Shown piece by piece: positions 16,807 to 25,824 of a stretch of DNA of 64,000 nucleotides. Numbering within the stretch: position 1 is the first letter of the stretch; each line of letters starts with the position of its first letter. The translations under genes and the position numbers were made by a program. This DNA is from Kingella_B sp963529665. Its GTDB lineage: Bacteria; Pseudomonadota; Gammaproteobacteria; Burkholderiales; Neisseriaceae. Below the pieces are notes generated by a model. It did no database searches, was not told where the DNA came from, and saw only the letters and a list, made by a program, of their open reading frames with translations. The stretch covers positions 62,001 through 126,000 of the forward strand of contig CAUSAG010000002.1 of assembly GCA_963529665.1 (NCBI GenBank). Direction: 5' to 3'.

Positions 16807-17055
16807 GATGGTTGCTCTTTTTAGTGTGTGTTGCAAACCGTTCCGGCCTTTTCAGGCTGCCGAACTTTGCTTACAACGGGTTGAAACAAAAAACACAGCC
16901 GTTACGCCGTGCCATAAACGATATAATTAACCGCAATATAACCGATGCCAAAGCAAGTAAGCAAGCGTTTGGCATAAAAAAATTAACATAGATTAACAAA
17001 AGGCAGCTTGAAAACGGATAAGCCGTTTCAGGCTGCCCATGCCGACAGCGCGCCG

Positions 17056-17676
17056 CTACGCCAACCCTTGCTGCAACACGCGCATGTTCGCCGCAATCAC
17101 GCGCTTGGATTTCGCAATCAAATCAAACCGCTCAGGCTCGTCAATCCAAATTTTAATCAAGCCCACCAAGCTGCTTTCCAAATAAATCGCCGCCAGTTCG
17201 ATATCCGTGTTTTCAGGCAGCCTGCCCTGCTCGCGGCTCAATTGCAGCGCGTAAGCAATCTGCTTTTGGAACAGGCGGTGATAGCGGCACGCCAGTTCGG
17301 TAATCGTTTCATTGCCGGCAGTTTGCTCGCATTTTGAAAACATCACATTGCAAAATTTGTGTTTGGATTCTCTGGTTGCCAAGGTTTCAAACATGGTGGT
17401 TAGATTGTGTTGCAGATGCGTCCATACGTCTTGGTTGTCGCGCAGGGTTTGGTCGTTAAACGCGGCAAAAAAATCCGCATATTGCTGTTCAAACAGCGTT
17501 TCAAACAAATCTTCCTTGTTTTTGAAATGCCAATACAACGCGCCGCGCGTAACGCCCGCCTCTTGGGCAATCGCCTGCAACGAAGCGCGGGTTACGCCGT
17601 CGCGCCAAAAAACTTCTAATGCCACATCCAGCAAATGCTGGCGTGTTTTTTGCGCTTCGGTTTTGGTTTTTCGCAT
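17056..17676 (-). CDS. mtrR: TetR-family repressor MtrR
   Basis: A 206-residue regulator that begins MRKTKTEAQKTRQHLLDVAL, close to gonococcal MtrR. Its helix-turn-helix covers about residues 30-52 (SLQAIAQEAGVTRGALYWHF). The C-terminal ligand domain is divergent, as expected. It is transcribed away from mtrCDE across a 164-bp gap that contains a palindromic operator, the same layout as in Neisseria. It should repress the efflux operon until hydrophobic agents such as fatty acids, bile salts or dyes bind. The DNA-binding domain looks intact. Confidence 0.93.
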   Translation of the reverse strand: MRKTKTEAQKTRQHLLDVALEVFWRDGVTRASLQAIAQEAGVTRGALYWHFKNKEDLFETLFEQQYADFFAAFNDQTLRDNQDVWTHLQHNLTTMFETLATRESKHKFCNVMFSKCEQTAGNETITELACRYHRLFQKQIAYALQLSREQGRLPENTDIELAAIYLESSLVGLIKIWIDEPERFDLIAKSKRVIAANMRVLQQGLA

Positions 17677-17716
17677 TCGGTTGCTCCCTATGGCTTGTTT
17701 TTAAAAATTTTAATCA

Positions 17717-17739
17717 ACATTCATCAATGTATGTATAAT
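17717..17739. promoter_or_regulatory. MtrR operator and mtrC promoter region
   Basis: The perfect palindrome ACATT-CATC-AATGT at 17717-17730 lies within a sequence whose complement reads TACATACATTGATGAATGT, close to the AcrR/MtrR-type operator of RND pump loci. It overlaps TATAAT at 17734-17739, facing mtrC. On the other strand TTGATG could serve mtrR, so one bound repressor could block both promoters. Confidence 0.65.
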
Positions 17740-17840
17740 ACCGCGTTTTATCCATCCTTAAAAGGCAGCCTGAAAACCATTGCGTTTTTTCAGGCTGCCT
17801 GAAAATGTTTCAATCATCAGTCAAACAGGAAAACAAAGTT

Positions 17841-19127
17841 ATGACCATACAACCTTGGCGTATCGCCGTGTTAGCAGCGGCTACATCGTTGGCTCTTGCG
17901 GCGTGTGGCGGCAAAGACGGCGCAAGCGCGCAGCAGCAAGGCGCAGGCGCAAAACAGCAAATGCCCGCCCCCACCGTGAGCGTGCTGACGGTTCATCCAG
18001 AAAACGTATTGCTGGAAACGGATTTGCCCGGCCGCTTGGAAGCCGTGCGTTCCGCGCCGATTATTCCTCAGGTTTCAGGCATCGTGAAACGCCGCCTGTT
18101 CCAAGAGGGCGACACCGTTCGCGCGGGTCAGCCTTTGTATCAACTGGATGACGCCAGCTATGTTGCCAACCTAGAAAGCGCACGCGCCAGCCTTGCCAGC
18201 GCACAAGCCGCGTTAGCCAAAGCCAACGCCGATGTGTCGCGCTATCAGCCTTTGGTAGCCGCCGATGCCATCAGCAAGCAAGAATGGGATGCCGCCCTTG
18301 CCGCGCAACGCTCTGCCCAAGCGCAAGTGAAATCCGCCAATGCTGCGATTAAAGCCGCGCAAGTGAACGTGAACCACGCGCACATCACCGCACCAATTTC
18401 AGGCGTAATCGGGCAATCGCTGGTAACCGAGGGCGCGTTGGTAAACGCCAACAGCACACAAATGGCGTTGATTACCGAAAACGACTATTTGTATGTGAAC
18501 ATCAAACAATCCGCCAGCGATATGCTGAAATTGCGCAAACAGCTTGCCTCGGGCGACCGTGTGGCAAACGAAAGCGTGGAAGCGAGCGTGATACTGGAAG
18601 ACGGCAGCGAATATCCGCACAAAGCGCGTTTGCTGTTTGCCGATTCAACGGTGGACGAAAGCACAGGGCAATTCACCATCCGCGCCATCGTGCCCAACCC
18701 CGAACACATTTTGATGAACGGCTTATACGTTCGCGTGAAATTGCCGCTGGCGGGCGTAACCAACGCTTTTGTCGTGCCGCAACAAGCGGTTACGCGCGGT
18801 CAAACCGATACCGTGATGGTGGTGAACGCGCAAGGCGGCATGGAGCCGCGCGTGGTGAAAGTAACTGGGCAAAAAGGCACCAACTGGGTGATTAGCGAAG
18901 GCTTGAAAGCAGGCGACAAAGTGATTGTGGACGGCACCATGATTGCAGGGCAAATGATTGCGCGAACCGGTGCAAACAAGGTGCAAACCAAAGAATGGCA
19001 GCCTGAAAACGCATCTGCGCCGCAAGCAGCCGCATCGGGCGCAAATTCCGCCGCGCCAACGCCTGCCGCCGCATCGGCAGAAAAAGCCGCCGCATCCGAA
19101 ATTCAGGCTGCCTCTGCCGCCAAATAA
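17841..19127 (+). CDS. mtrC: Periplasmic adaptor lipoprotein MtrC
   Basis: Membrane-fusion protein of the tripartite MtrCDE pump. The 428-residue precursor has a lipoprotein signal peptide (MTIQPWRIAVLAAATSLALA, then the lipidated Cys in AACGG). A biotinyl-lipoyl half follows (VSGIVKRRLFQEGDTVRAGQ), then an alpha-helical hairpin (about residues 95-150) and beta-barrel and membrane-proximal domains. The start at 17841 follows AGGAAAAC and yields the signal peptide; a longer frame begins in a fused DUS. The tail is an Ala/Ser/Pro-rich low-complexity stretch. It is first in the operon, 10 bp before mtrD. Confidence 0.95.
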   Translation: MTIQPWRIAVLAAATSLALAACGGKDGASAQQQGAGAKQQMPAPTVSVLTVHPENVLLETDLPGRLEAVRSAPIIPQVSGIVKRRLFQEGDTVRAGQPLYQLDDASYVANLESARASLASAQAALAKANADVSRYQPLVAADAISKQEWDAALAAQRSAQAQVKSANAAIKAAQVNVNHAHITAPISGVIGQSLVTEGALVNANSTQMALITENDYLYVNIKQSASDMLKLRKQLASGDRVANESVEASVILEDGSEYPHKARLLFADSTVDESTGQFTIRAIVPNPEHILMNGLYVRVKLPLAGVTNAFVVPQQAVTRGQTDTVMVVNAQGGMEPRVVKVTGQKGTNWVISEGLKAGDKVIVDGTMIAGQMIARTGANKVQTKEWQPENASAPQAAASGANSAAPTPAAASAEKAAASEIQAASAAK

Positions 19128-19137
19128 GGAATAAAAC

Positions 19138-22100
19138 ATGGCTAAGTTTTTTATTGACAGACCGATTTTCGCGTGGGTGATTGCGATTTTCATCATGATT
19201 GCGGGTGTCATCGGCATCCAAAATCTGCCCATTTCGCAATATCCGTCCGTTGCCGCGCCCAATATCACGCTCACCGCCACCTACCCCGGAGCATCGGCAA
19301 AAGTGATGGAAGACAGCGTGCTGGCGGTGATTGAGCGCAATATGTATGGCGTGGAGGGCTTGGACTACATGACCACCTCCGCCGACTCGTCGGGTTCCGG
19401 CAGCGTAACACTCACGTTCACGCCCGAAACCAACGAAGATTTGGCGCAGATGAACGTGCAAAACAAGCTCTCGGAAATCACCGCGCTACTGCCTTCTACC
19501 GTGCAGCAAAACGGGATTACCGTATCCAAAGCACGTTCTAACTTCTTGATGGTGGTTTTCCTGCAATCGGAAACCAAATCGTCCGAAGAGCTGCTGGACT
19601 ACGCGCAACGCAACGTTGTGCCCGAGCTGCAACGCATCGACGGCGTGGGCAACGTGCGCTTGTTTGGCGCGCAGCGCGCCATGCGCGTGTGGGTAGACCC
19701 TGCCAAGCTGAAAAATTACAACATTTCCTTTGCCGATGTAACCGCCGCCATTTCCGCGCAAAACGCGCAGTTATCGGTGGGCGCATTGGGCGATTTGCCC
19801 AGCAGCCAAGGGCAGCAAATCACCGCCACCATCAGCGCGGAAGGGCAAATGAAAACCGCCGAAGAATTCGGCAACATTTTGCTGCGCAGCGACATCAACG
19901 GCGCAAACGTTTATTTGAAAGACGTGGCGGAAATCGGTTTGGGCAGCCAATCGTATGGTTCGTCTTCTTATTTGAACGGCGTGAAAGCCGCTGGCATGGC
20001 GGTGTCGCTGTCTAACTCGGGCAACGCTTTGGCCGCCGCAACGGCGATTGAAGCCAAAATGAACGAGCTACAAAACTTCTTCCCGCAAGGCGTGAAATGG
20101 TCTTCGCCGTATAACACGTCCAAATTCGTGGCGTTGTCGATTGATAAAGTGGTGCATACGCTGGCAGAAGCGATTGTGCTGGTGTTCATCGTGATGTTTA
20201 TCTTCCTGCAAAACTTCCGATACACGCTGATTCCCACCATTGTTGTGCCGATTTCTCTGCTGGGCGCGTTTGCCGCGATTTCGTATCTGGGCATGTCAAT
20301 CAACGTAATGACCATGTTTGCCATGGTGCTGGTAATCGGCATTGTGGTGGACGATGCGATTGTAGTGGTGGAAAACGTGGAACGGATTATGGCGGAAGAA
20401 GGGTTAAGCCCGAAACAAGCCACAAAAAAAGCGATGGGGCAAATCTCGGGCGCGGTGGTCGGCATTACCGCCGTGTTGGTTTCGGTGTTTGTGCCGCTGT
20501 CGCTGCTGAGCGGCGCGGCAGGCAACATTTACCGCCAATTCTCGCTCACCATGGTGTTTGCAATTGGATTTTCGGCGTTCTTGGCATTAACGCTCACGCC
20601 CGCCTTGTGCGCCACCATGCTCAAACCGATTCCCAAAGGGCATAACCACACCAAAAAAGGCTTCTTCGGCTGGTTTAACCGCGTGTTTAACGCAGGCACG
20701 CGCACTTATTCGGGCTGGATTGGCAAAACCTTGCGCAAAGCTGGTGTGATGTTTGTGATTTACTTGGCGTTGGGCGCGGGCGCATTCGTGTTGATTAGCC
20801 GTTTACCCAGCTCGTTCATCCCCAGCGAAGACCAAGGCTTCATCATGACCACCGTGCAGCTGCCTTCCGGCGCAACCGCCGAGCGTACGGAAAAAACTTT
20901 GTCAACGCTGAACCAAGTGGCGCATTCCATGCCCGAAGTCAAAGATGTGATTACCGTGTCCGGGTTTAGCTTCACCGGCAGCGGTCAAAACATGGGCATG
21001 GGCTTTATCATGCTCAAAGACTGGAGCGAGCGCACCCAAGCGGGCAGCGATGCCACTTCTGTGGCAGGCAAAATCACCGGCGCGATGATGAGCGGTGCCA
21101 TCCAAGACGGTTTCGCGCTGGCATTGAACCCGCCGCCGATTATGGAATTGGGTAACGATTCGGGTTTCAGCTTCTATCTGCAAGCGCGCGGCACATACAA
21201 CCACGAAGAATTGGTGGCGCGCCGCGATGAACTCATCCAAAAAATGCGCCAAAACCCGGCTATGTTTAACGCAGCCAACATTCGCGCCAACGGCTTGGAC
21301 GATGCGCCGCAATTAAAAATTGAAATCGACCGCATGAAAGCGGCATCCAACGGCGTAAGTTTCGCCAGCATCCGCAGCGTGCTGGGCACGGCGTTGAGTT
21401 CCACTTATGTCAACGACTTCCCCAACGACGGGCGTTTGCAGCGGGTGATTGTGCAAGCCACCGCCCAATCGCGGATGCAGCCTGAAGACATCTTGGCTTT
21501 AACCGTGCCCGCGGGCAACGGCACGCTGATTCCGCTTTCCTCTTTTGCCACCGCAAAATGGGAAAAAGGCATGGAGCAAAGCGAACGCTTTAATGGCTAT
21601 CCCGCCATGCAAATCACAGGCGCGCCCGCCGCCGGCAAATCAACCGGCGAAGCGATGGCGGAAGTGAAAAAAATGGTGGACAACTTGGAAGGCAATTACA
21701 GCTTGGAATGGGCGGGCCAATCCCGCGAAGAAGCCAAAGGCACATCGCAGCAAAACATGATTTACGCGCTGGCCGCGGTTGCCGTGTTCTTGGCATTGGC
21801 GGCGCTGTATGAAAGCTGGTCTATTCCGTTTGCGGTGCTGTTGGTTGTGCCGCTGGGGATTTTGGGCGTGGCTTTGGGCGCAAAAATCCGCAATTACAGC
21901 AATGACGTGTATTTCACCGTGGGCATGATTACGGTGATGGGTTTGAGCGCGAAAAACGCCATTCTGATTATCGAATTTGCCAAAGATTTGCACGAATCGG
22001 GCAAATCCGTCGCCGAATCGGCATTGCGCGCCGCCAAGCTGCGTTTCCGCCCCATTTTGATGACTTCATTTGCGTTTATCTTGGGCGTGGTGCCGATGTA

Positions 22101-22329
22101 TATCGCCACGGGCGCATCATCAGCCAGCCAACGCGCGATTGGCACGGCAGTGTTCTGGGGTATGCTGGTGGGCACGTTCCTATCAGTGTTCCTTGTGCCG
22201 ATGTTCTATATCATCGTGAACCTTGTTGTCCGCTTCTTTACAGGCGGCAAGCAACCGCCCGTTCAAGGCGAGTTGGATTTGTTTGACGATGAAGAAGACA
22301 TTGACGTCCAAGCATTCAGCAAGCATTAA
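19138..22329 (+). CDS. mtrD: RND multidrug efflux transporter MtrD
   Basis: Proton-driven inner-membrane pump, 1063 residues, the normal length for the HAE-1 family. The start MAKFFIDRPIFAWVIAIFIM forms the first of 12 membrane helices. Two large periplasmic loops follow helices 1 and 7. The proton-relay aspartates are in GIVVDDAIVVVENVERIM, and the second half carries the matching GLSAKNAILIIEFAKD. It exports detergents, antimicrobial peptides, macrolides and beta-lactams in Neisseria. It is translationally close to mtrC (RBS GGAATAAAAC). No truncation or stop is seen. Confidence 0.97.
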   Translation: MAKFFIDRPIFAWVIAIFIMIAGVIGIQNLPISQYPSVAAPNITLTATYPGASAKVMEDSVLAVIERNMYGVEGLDYMTTSADSSGSGSVTLTFTPETNEDLAQMNVQNKLSEITALLPSTVQQNGITVSKARSNFLMVVFLQSETKSSEELLDYAQRNVVPELQRIDGVGNVRLFGAQRAMRVWVDPAKLKNYNISFADVTAAISAQNAQLSVGALGDLPSSQGQQITATISAEGQMKTAEEFGNILLRSDINGANVYLKDVAEIGLGSQSYGSSSYLNGVKAAGMAVSLSNSGNALAAATAIEAKMNELQNFFPQGVKWSSPYNTSKFVALSIDKVVHTLAEAIVLVFIVMFIFLQNFRYTLIPTIVVPISLLGAFAAISYLGMSINVMTMFAMVLVIGIVVDDAIVVVENVERIMAEEGLSPKQATKKAMGQISGAVVGITAVLVSVFVPLSLLSGAAGNIYRQFSLTMVFAIGFSAFLALTLTPALCATMLKPIPKGHNHTKKGFFGWFNRVFNAGTRTYSGWIGKTLRKAGVMFVIYLALGAGAFVLISRLPSSFIPSEDQGFIMTTVQLPSGATAERTEKTLSTLNQVAHSMPEVKDVITVSGFSFTGSGQNMGMGFIMLKDWSERTQAGSDATSVAGKITGAMMSGAIQDGFALALNPPPIMELGNDSGFSFYLQARGTYNHEELVARRDELIQKMRQNPAMFNAANIRANGLDDAPQLKIEIDRMKAASNGVSFASIRSVLGTALSSTYVNDFPNDGRLQRVIVQATAQSRMQPEDILALTVPAGNGTLIPLSSFATAKWEKGMEQSERFNGYPAMQITGAPAAGKSTGEAMAEVKKMVDNLEGNYSLEWAGQSREEAKGTSQQNMIYALAAVAVFLALAALYESWSIPFAVLLVVPLGILGVALGAKIRNYSNDVYFTVGMITVMGLSAKNAILIIEFAKDLHESGKSVAESALRAAKLRFRPILMTSFAFILGVVPMYIATGASSASQRAIGTAVFWGMLVGTFLSVFLVPMFYIIVNLVVRFFTGGKQPPVQGELDLFDDEEDIDVQAFSKH

Positions 22330-22332
22330 ATC

Positions 22333-22380
22333 GGTTTTCAGGCTGCCTAAAATAGGTATAGCATAGGCAGCCTGAAAACC
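22333..22380. terminator. 17-bp DUS hairpin between mtrD and mtrE
   Basis: GGTTTTCAGGCTGCCTA and TAGGCAGCCTGAAAACC are perfect inverted repeats around a 14-base loop. Such DUS pairs often terminate transcription in Neisseriaceae. Here it lies inside an operon and might reduce mtrE expression relative to mtrCD. Confidence 0.6.
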
Positions 22381-22397
22381 ATTCTGTAAGGAAAATT

Positions 22398-23864
22398 ATG
22401 AAAACTGTGTTTAAACATTCATTGACTGCGGTTGCCGTAAGCGTTGCCCTATCCGCTTGCAACCTTGCGCCCAAATACGAAAAGCCCAATGTTGAGCTGC
22501 CTGCCACCGCGTTTAAATACGATGCCCAACGCAGCAGCGAACAAGCCATTCAGGCTGCATCACTCGGCTGGCAAGATTATTTTGCCGACCCCCGTTTGCA
22601 CGCGCTGATTGAAATTGCGCTGAAAAACAACACCGATTTGCGTACCGCTAACTTGAATGTGGAGCAAGTCCGCGCCCAATACGCGATTACGCGCTCATCG
22701 CAATTTCCCAGCCTCAGCGCAAGTGGTGGCGCAAGCCGCAGCCGTGGCGACGTGGAAAGCTACAACGCAGGCTTGGGCATTTCTGCGTTTGAATTGGATT
22801 TGTGGGGGCGCGTGCGCAACAGCAGCCAAGCCGCGCTGCAACAATATTTCAGCACCGCCGCCAGCCGCGATGCCACGCATCTAAGCCTGATTGCCAGCGT
22901 TGCCAAAGCCTATTTCAACGAACAATACGCCACCGCCGCGATGGCGTTATCCGAAAAAACTTTGGCGAGCTACCAAAAAACCTACGATTTGGCGAAAGTG
23001 CGCCACAAAGCAGGCGTGATTTCCGCGCTGGATTTGCGCTCGCAAGAAGCCATGATTGAAAACGCCAAAGCCAGCTACGCCGCCGCCGTGCGCGCCCGCG
23101 AGCAAGCGCGCAACGCTTTGGAATTGCTGATTAGCCAAAAAATCCCCGACGATTTACCCGCGCCTTTGGCGTTGAGTAAGCAGTTTAAAATCCGCAACTT
23201 GCCCGCTGGCTTGCCATCCGATTTGCTGCTCAACCGCCCCGACATCATCGCGGCAGAACACACGCTTAAAGCCGCCAATGCCAACATTGGCGTGGCACGC
23301 GCCGCGTTCTTCCCCACCATCAGCCTCACCAGCACCTTGGGCTTTGGCAGCAACCAATTGAGCAATTTGTTTAACTCGTCCAACAAAACATGGTCTTACG
23401 GCGGCAATCTGTCGTTGCCTATTTTTGACTGGGGGCAACGCCGCAATCAGTTGAAAGTAAGCAAAATTGAGCAAGAAAAAGCCGTAGTTGCCTACGAAGC
23501 GGCGGTTGAAGGCGCGTTCCGCGATGTTGCCGATGCGCTGGTTGCCCGCGCGGCGATGAACACGCAATACGATTCTAATGTGGCGCAACAAAAGGCATAC
23601 AGCGAGCGCTTGCGCTTGACTACTCTGCGCTACAACCACGGCGTTTCCAGCGCCTTGGATTTGCTAGACGCGCAACGCAGCAGCTATTCGGCAGATGCCA
23701 CCGTGTTATCCACCCAATTGAGCTTGCTGGAAAACTTGGCGGATTTGTATAAAGCCTTGGGCGGCGGTTTGAAGCGTTATTCAACCGATGATGCCACCAC
23801 CCAGCAAGAAATCAACGCGGTGAAAACCGCCACACAAGCGAGCGCACCCGCCGCAGCCCAATAA
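22398..23864 (+). CDS. mtrE: Outer-membrane channel lipoprotein MtrE
   Basis: TolC-like outer-membrane factor of the pump, 488 residues. It has a lipoprotein signal peptide (MKTVFKHSLTAVAVSVALSA followed by Cys), the family start CNLAPKYEKPNVELP, and two repeated helical-hairpin halves with the characteristic LLNRPDIIAAEHTLKAANA. A good site, AAGGAAAATT, precedes the ATG. Its C-terminus carries an extra 20-odd residues of low complexity (TATQASAPAAAQ). It is followed by a DUS hairpin terminator. Confidence 0.96.
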   Translation: MKTVFKHSLTAVAVSVALSACNLAPKYEKPNVELPATAFKYDAQRSSEQAIQAASLGWQDYFADPRLHALIEIALKNNTDLRTANLNVEQVRAQYAITRSSQFPSLSASGGASRSRGDVESYNAGLGISAFELDLWGRVRNSSQAALQQYFSTAASRDATHLSLIASVAKAYFNEQYATAAMALSEKTLASYQKTYDLAKVRHKAGVISALDLRSQEAMIENAKASYAAAVRAREQARNALELLISQKIPDDLPAPLALSKQFKIRNLPAGLPSDLLLNRPDIIAAEHTLKAANANIGVARAAFFPTISLTSTLGFGSNQLSNLFNSSNKTWSYGGNLSLPIFDWGQRRNQLKVSKIEQEKAVVAYEAAVEGAFRDVADALVARAAMNTQYDSNVAQQKAYSERLRLTTLRYNHGVSSALDLLDAQRSSYSADATVLSTQLSLLENLADLYKALGGGLKRYSTDDATTQQEINAVKTATQASAPAAAQ

Positions 23865-23878
23865 TCTTGCCCAGCAAA

Positions 23879-23917
23879 AGGCAGCCTGAAAACGGGTTTG
23901 ATGTTTTCAGGCTGCCT
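23879..23917 (+). terminator. DUS-pair terminator after mtrE
   Basis: AGGCAGCCTGAAAAC pairs with GTTTTCAGGCTGCCT (15 bp), followed by ATTTTGT, 15 bp after the mtrE stop. Between it and 24180 the only visible features are further single DUS. Confidence 0.8.
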
Positions 23918-24080
23918 ATTTTGTGTGGCGACATGGCTGTTGCGTTGTCTTGTTGCGTTGCGGGTTGAATAGCTGAAACCGATGTTTGGCGTTGCTTATA
24001 TTCATTACTATGGCAGCCTGAAAAACACTACGGCAGCCTGAAAGGCGATTGAACGCAGCCATCCATTCGTTAAACAAACA

Positions 24081-24380
24081 TCAGTCCGCTCCATAAGTAA
24101 GGCAGCCTGAAACATCAACCCCCTTTTCAGGCTGCCCCACCCTACTCCCTTGGCAATAGCCGAGTTCGCAGCGCGGTTGGCCGGTTCCACGGATGATTGA
24201 TTGGGCGTTGGAGCAGGCGCACCTGTTCGGGCTGGCCGGGCACGGCATAAGTGCTGACAACGCCAATAACGTGCGCCAACGCAAAGCAGCCTGCACCCTA
24301 ATGACAAGCAGCAGCATCACAACAAGGATAATGCCAAGGGGGTTGGTCAGGCGGGCGGGCATATTGGGCATGGTGCTCAT
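24081..24380 (-). pseudogene. Small membrane-protein remnant
   Basis: The first 33 residues (MSTMPNMPARLTNPLGIILV, then VVMLLLVIRVQAA) form a credible N-terminal membrane segment. After an exact K. oralis-type DUS at 24284-24295 the frame becomes unconvincing. Another frame of the same strand then reads sensibly (GAPAPTPNQSSVEPANRAAN), which suggests a frameshift. No ribosome binding site is evident. It may be a decayed small membrane protein belonging to the foreign block with the following lipoprotein. No family is recognised. Confidence 0.3.
24284..24295 (+). repeat. Foreign DUS, K. oralis dialect (AAGCAGCCTGCA)
   Basis: Exact match to the 12-mer I know as king3DUS, about 100 bp from an inverted pair of the same core. 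The nearest host kingDUS is at about 24.14 kb on one side and 26.63 kb on the other. Confidence 0.7.
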
Positions 24381-24387
24381 GAAATAT

Positions 24388-24436
24388 TGCAGGCTGCCCG
24401 ATAATACACGAATCTATCGCTTTCGGGCAGCCTGCA
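24388..24436. terminator. Inverted pair of K. oralis-like DUS after the lipoprotein
   Basis: TGCAGGCTGCCCGA and TCGGGCAGCCTGCA are perfect 14-bp inverted repeats, with core GGCAGCCTGCA, 14 bp beyond the lipoprotein stop. The pair probably terminates that gene, as kingDUS pairs do elsewhere, but in a different dialect. Confidence 0.65.
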
Positions 24437-24450
24437 TGGGATGTTATTTG

Positions 24451-25770
24451 TTATTTATAGTACAACCGCACATAGTCAATCTGCGTGGTCTGCATCGGGA
24501 ACGGCTCTTGAATCGACGGCGGATCCAGATTGTCTTCCCATTCCACATAATCGTTCAAAACGAAATGCCATTTGTCGTTGCTGAGCACTTGTTCGACCAA
24601 ATCGGGGTCGATTTGCAGTTTGGTGTAGTCCTCGTCGGGCATGGTGGAAACGTATGTACCGTCCGGCGTGAAACTGCGGTAGTCGGTCACATCGACCGTG
24701 CTGGAATCGTTCACGCGGTAATGGTGCACGGGAATCAGCTTGCCGTCCATGTAATAACGGATTTTGGTGCCATCATATTCAATGGCCCAAACATGCCAAT
24801 CGTGCGTCAGCCAAGTGGAACGGTTGCGGATACGGTTTTCCAAGCGATGCACGAATACGCGCGTGCGCCATTCTTCGCCCGCCGTGCTATAATAGCAGCT
24901 GATGCTGGATGCAGGGAAGGCATAATCCGGCATGGCGGAGAACCATTCCAGAATCAGCAGCGAACCATAAGGCGCACTACCGCCGCCAGGGGTTTTGCAG
25001 GTGCGGATGCTGTCTTCGTTTGTATGTTTGTTCAGCCAAAGCGCAGTGCGCATGCCGCGCAGCCCGTTCCAATTCATTTTGGCGCGGACTTCGGCACGGA
25101 ACGGGCGGCTTGCATCCACCATGCCGATGGTTTCCAGCCGGCCGCTGGAATATTGGGTGACTTTTCCCGCCGGACACACGCCAGAGGTGGCGTTGCTGTC
25201 GTTCAAGGGGTCTCCTTCTTTATCAACGCAGTGGCGGCGCGTGGTCAGCTGGGCATAATCGCCGGCCACGAAAGAGATGTTGTCCGGCAGGTAGGACAGA
25301 TAACTGTGCAAATGATTGTGGATTTCTTTGCTTTCCCAATCGGCAGGCACGCGCCCTTCCTTAAATTCATAGCATTTCGCGCTTCGCCATTGCCCGGATT
25401 CATCGGTCGGATGTTCGCAGCCGTTTACAGACGGAGCAGGTGCAGGTGCAGGCGACGGTGTTGGATTAGGTGTCGGCGCTGGAGTAGGTACGGGACTTGG
25501 CGCCGGTGTCGGATTAGGCGTCGGCGTTGGAGCAGGTACGGGATTTGGCGACGGTGCCGGATTAGGTGTCGGCACTGGAGCAGGTGCAGGCGTTTGTGCG
25601 GAAGTGTATTCCCGTCCTCCGAGTTTCGCATTGTTATTGGAAGATGAGACGAAGGTTGAGTTGGCCGTGGCCAAGCCTTTTGCTGTGTCCAGACCTGATT
25701 TTTCGTCTTCATTGCAGCCTGCGGTAAGTGCTGCCAAGCACATCACCACCAATAATTTTCTCGTATACAT
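24451..25770 (-). CDS. Secreted lipoprotein with Pro-rich stalk and GH16-like domain
   Basis: The 439-residue precursor starts with a lipoprotein signal (MYTRKLLVVMCLAALTAG then Cys19). A proline stalk of PTPNPAPSP-type repeats (about residues 60-115) leads to a C-terminal jelly-roll domain of the GH16/laminarinase kind. Family landmarks are SSGRLETIG, FRAEVRAKM, GMRTALWLNK, DWHVWAIEYDGTKIRYYMDG, WHFVLNDYVEW and QIDYVRLYYK. The usual catalytic ExDxxE is replaced by SLLILE, so only one acid remains; it may bind rather than cleave glycans. The signal-peptide start at 25770 is preferred over the longer frame. Codon use is more even than in the neighbours, and no kingDUS is present. Confidence 0.75.
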   Translation of the reverse strand: MYTRKLLVVMCLAALTAGCNEDEKSGLDTAKGLATANSTFVSSSNNNAKLGGREYTSAQTPAPAPVPTPNPAPSPNPVPAPTPTPNPTPAPSPVPTPAPTPNPTPSPAPAPAPSVNGCEHPTDESGQWRSAKCYEFKEGRVPADWESKEIHNHLHSYLSYLPDNISFVAGDYAQLTTRRHCVDKEGDPLNDSNATSGVCPAGKVTQYSSGRLETIGMVDASRPFRAEVRAKMNWNGLRGMRTALWLNKHTNEDSIRTCKTPGGGSAPYGSLLILEWFSAMPDYAFPASSISCYYSTAGEEWRTRVFVHRLENRIRNRSTWLTHDWHVWAIEYDGTKIRYYMDGKLIPVHHYRVNDSSTVDVTDYRSFTPDGTYVSTMPDEDYTKLQIDPDLVEQVLSNDKWHFVLNDYVEWEDNLDPPSIQEPFPMQTTQIDYVRLYYK

Positions 25771-25824
25771 TCGTTTGAACTTTCTGACAAAAATTGATTT
25801 ATCGGCTGAATGAAAACTCAATAT

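Noticed and set aside
24193..25647. Long open frame of 484 codons on the plus strand
   Set aside because: It is the antisense of the lipoprotein gene; it has no recognisable protein features, while the minus strand has a signal peptide and GH16 landmarks.
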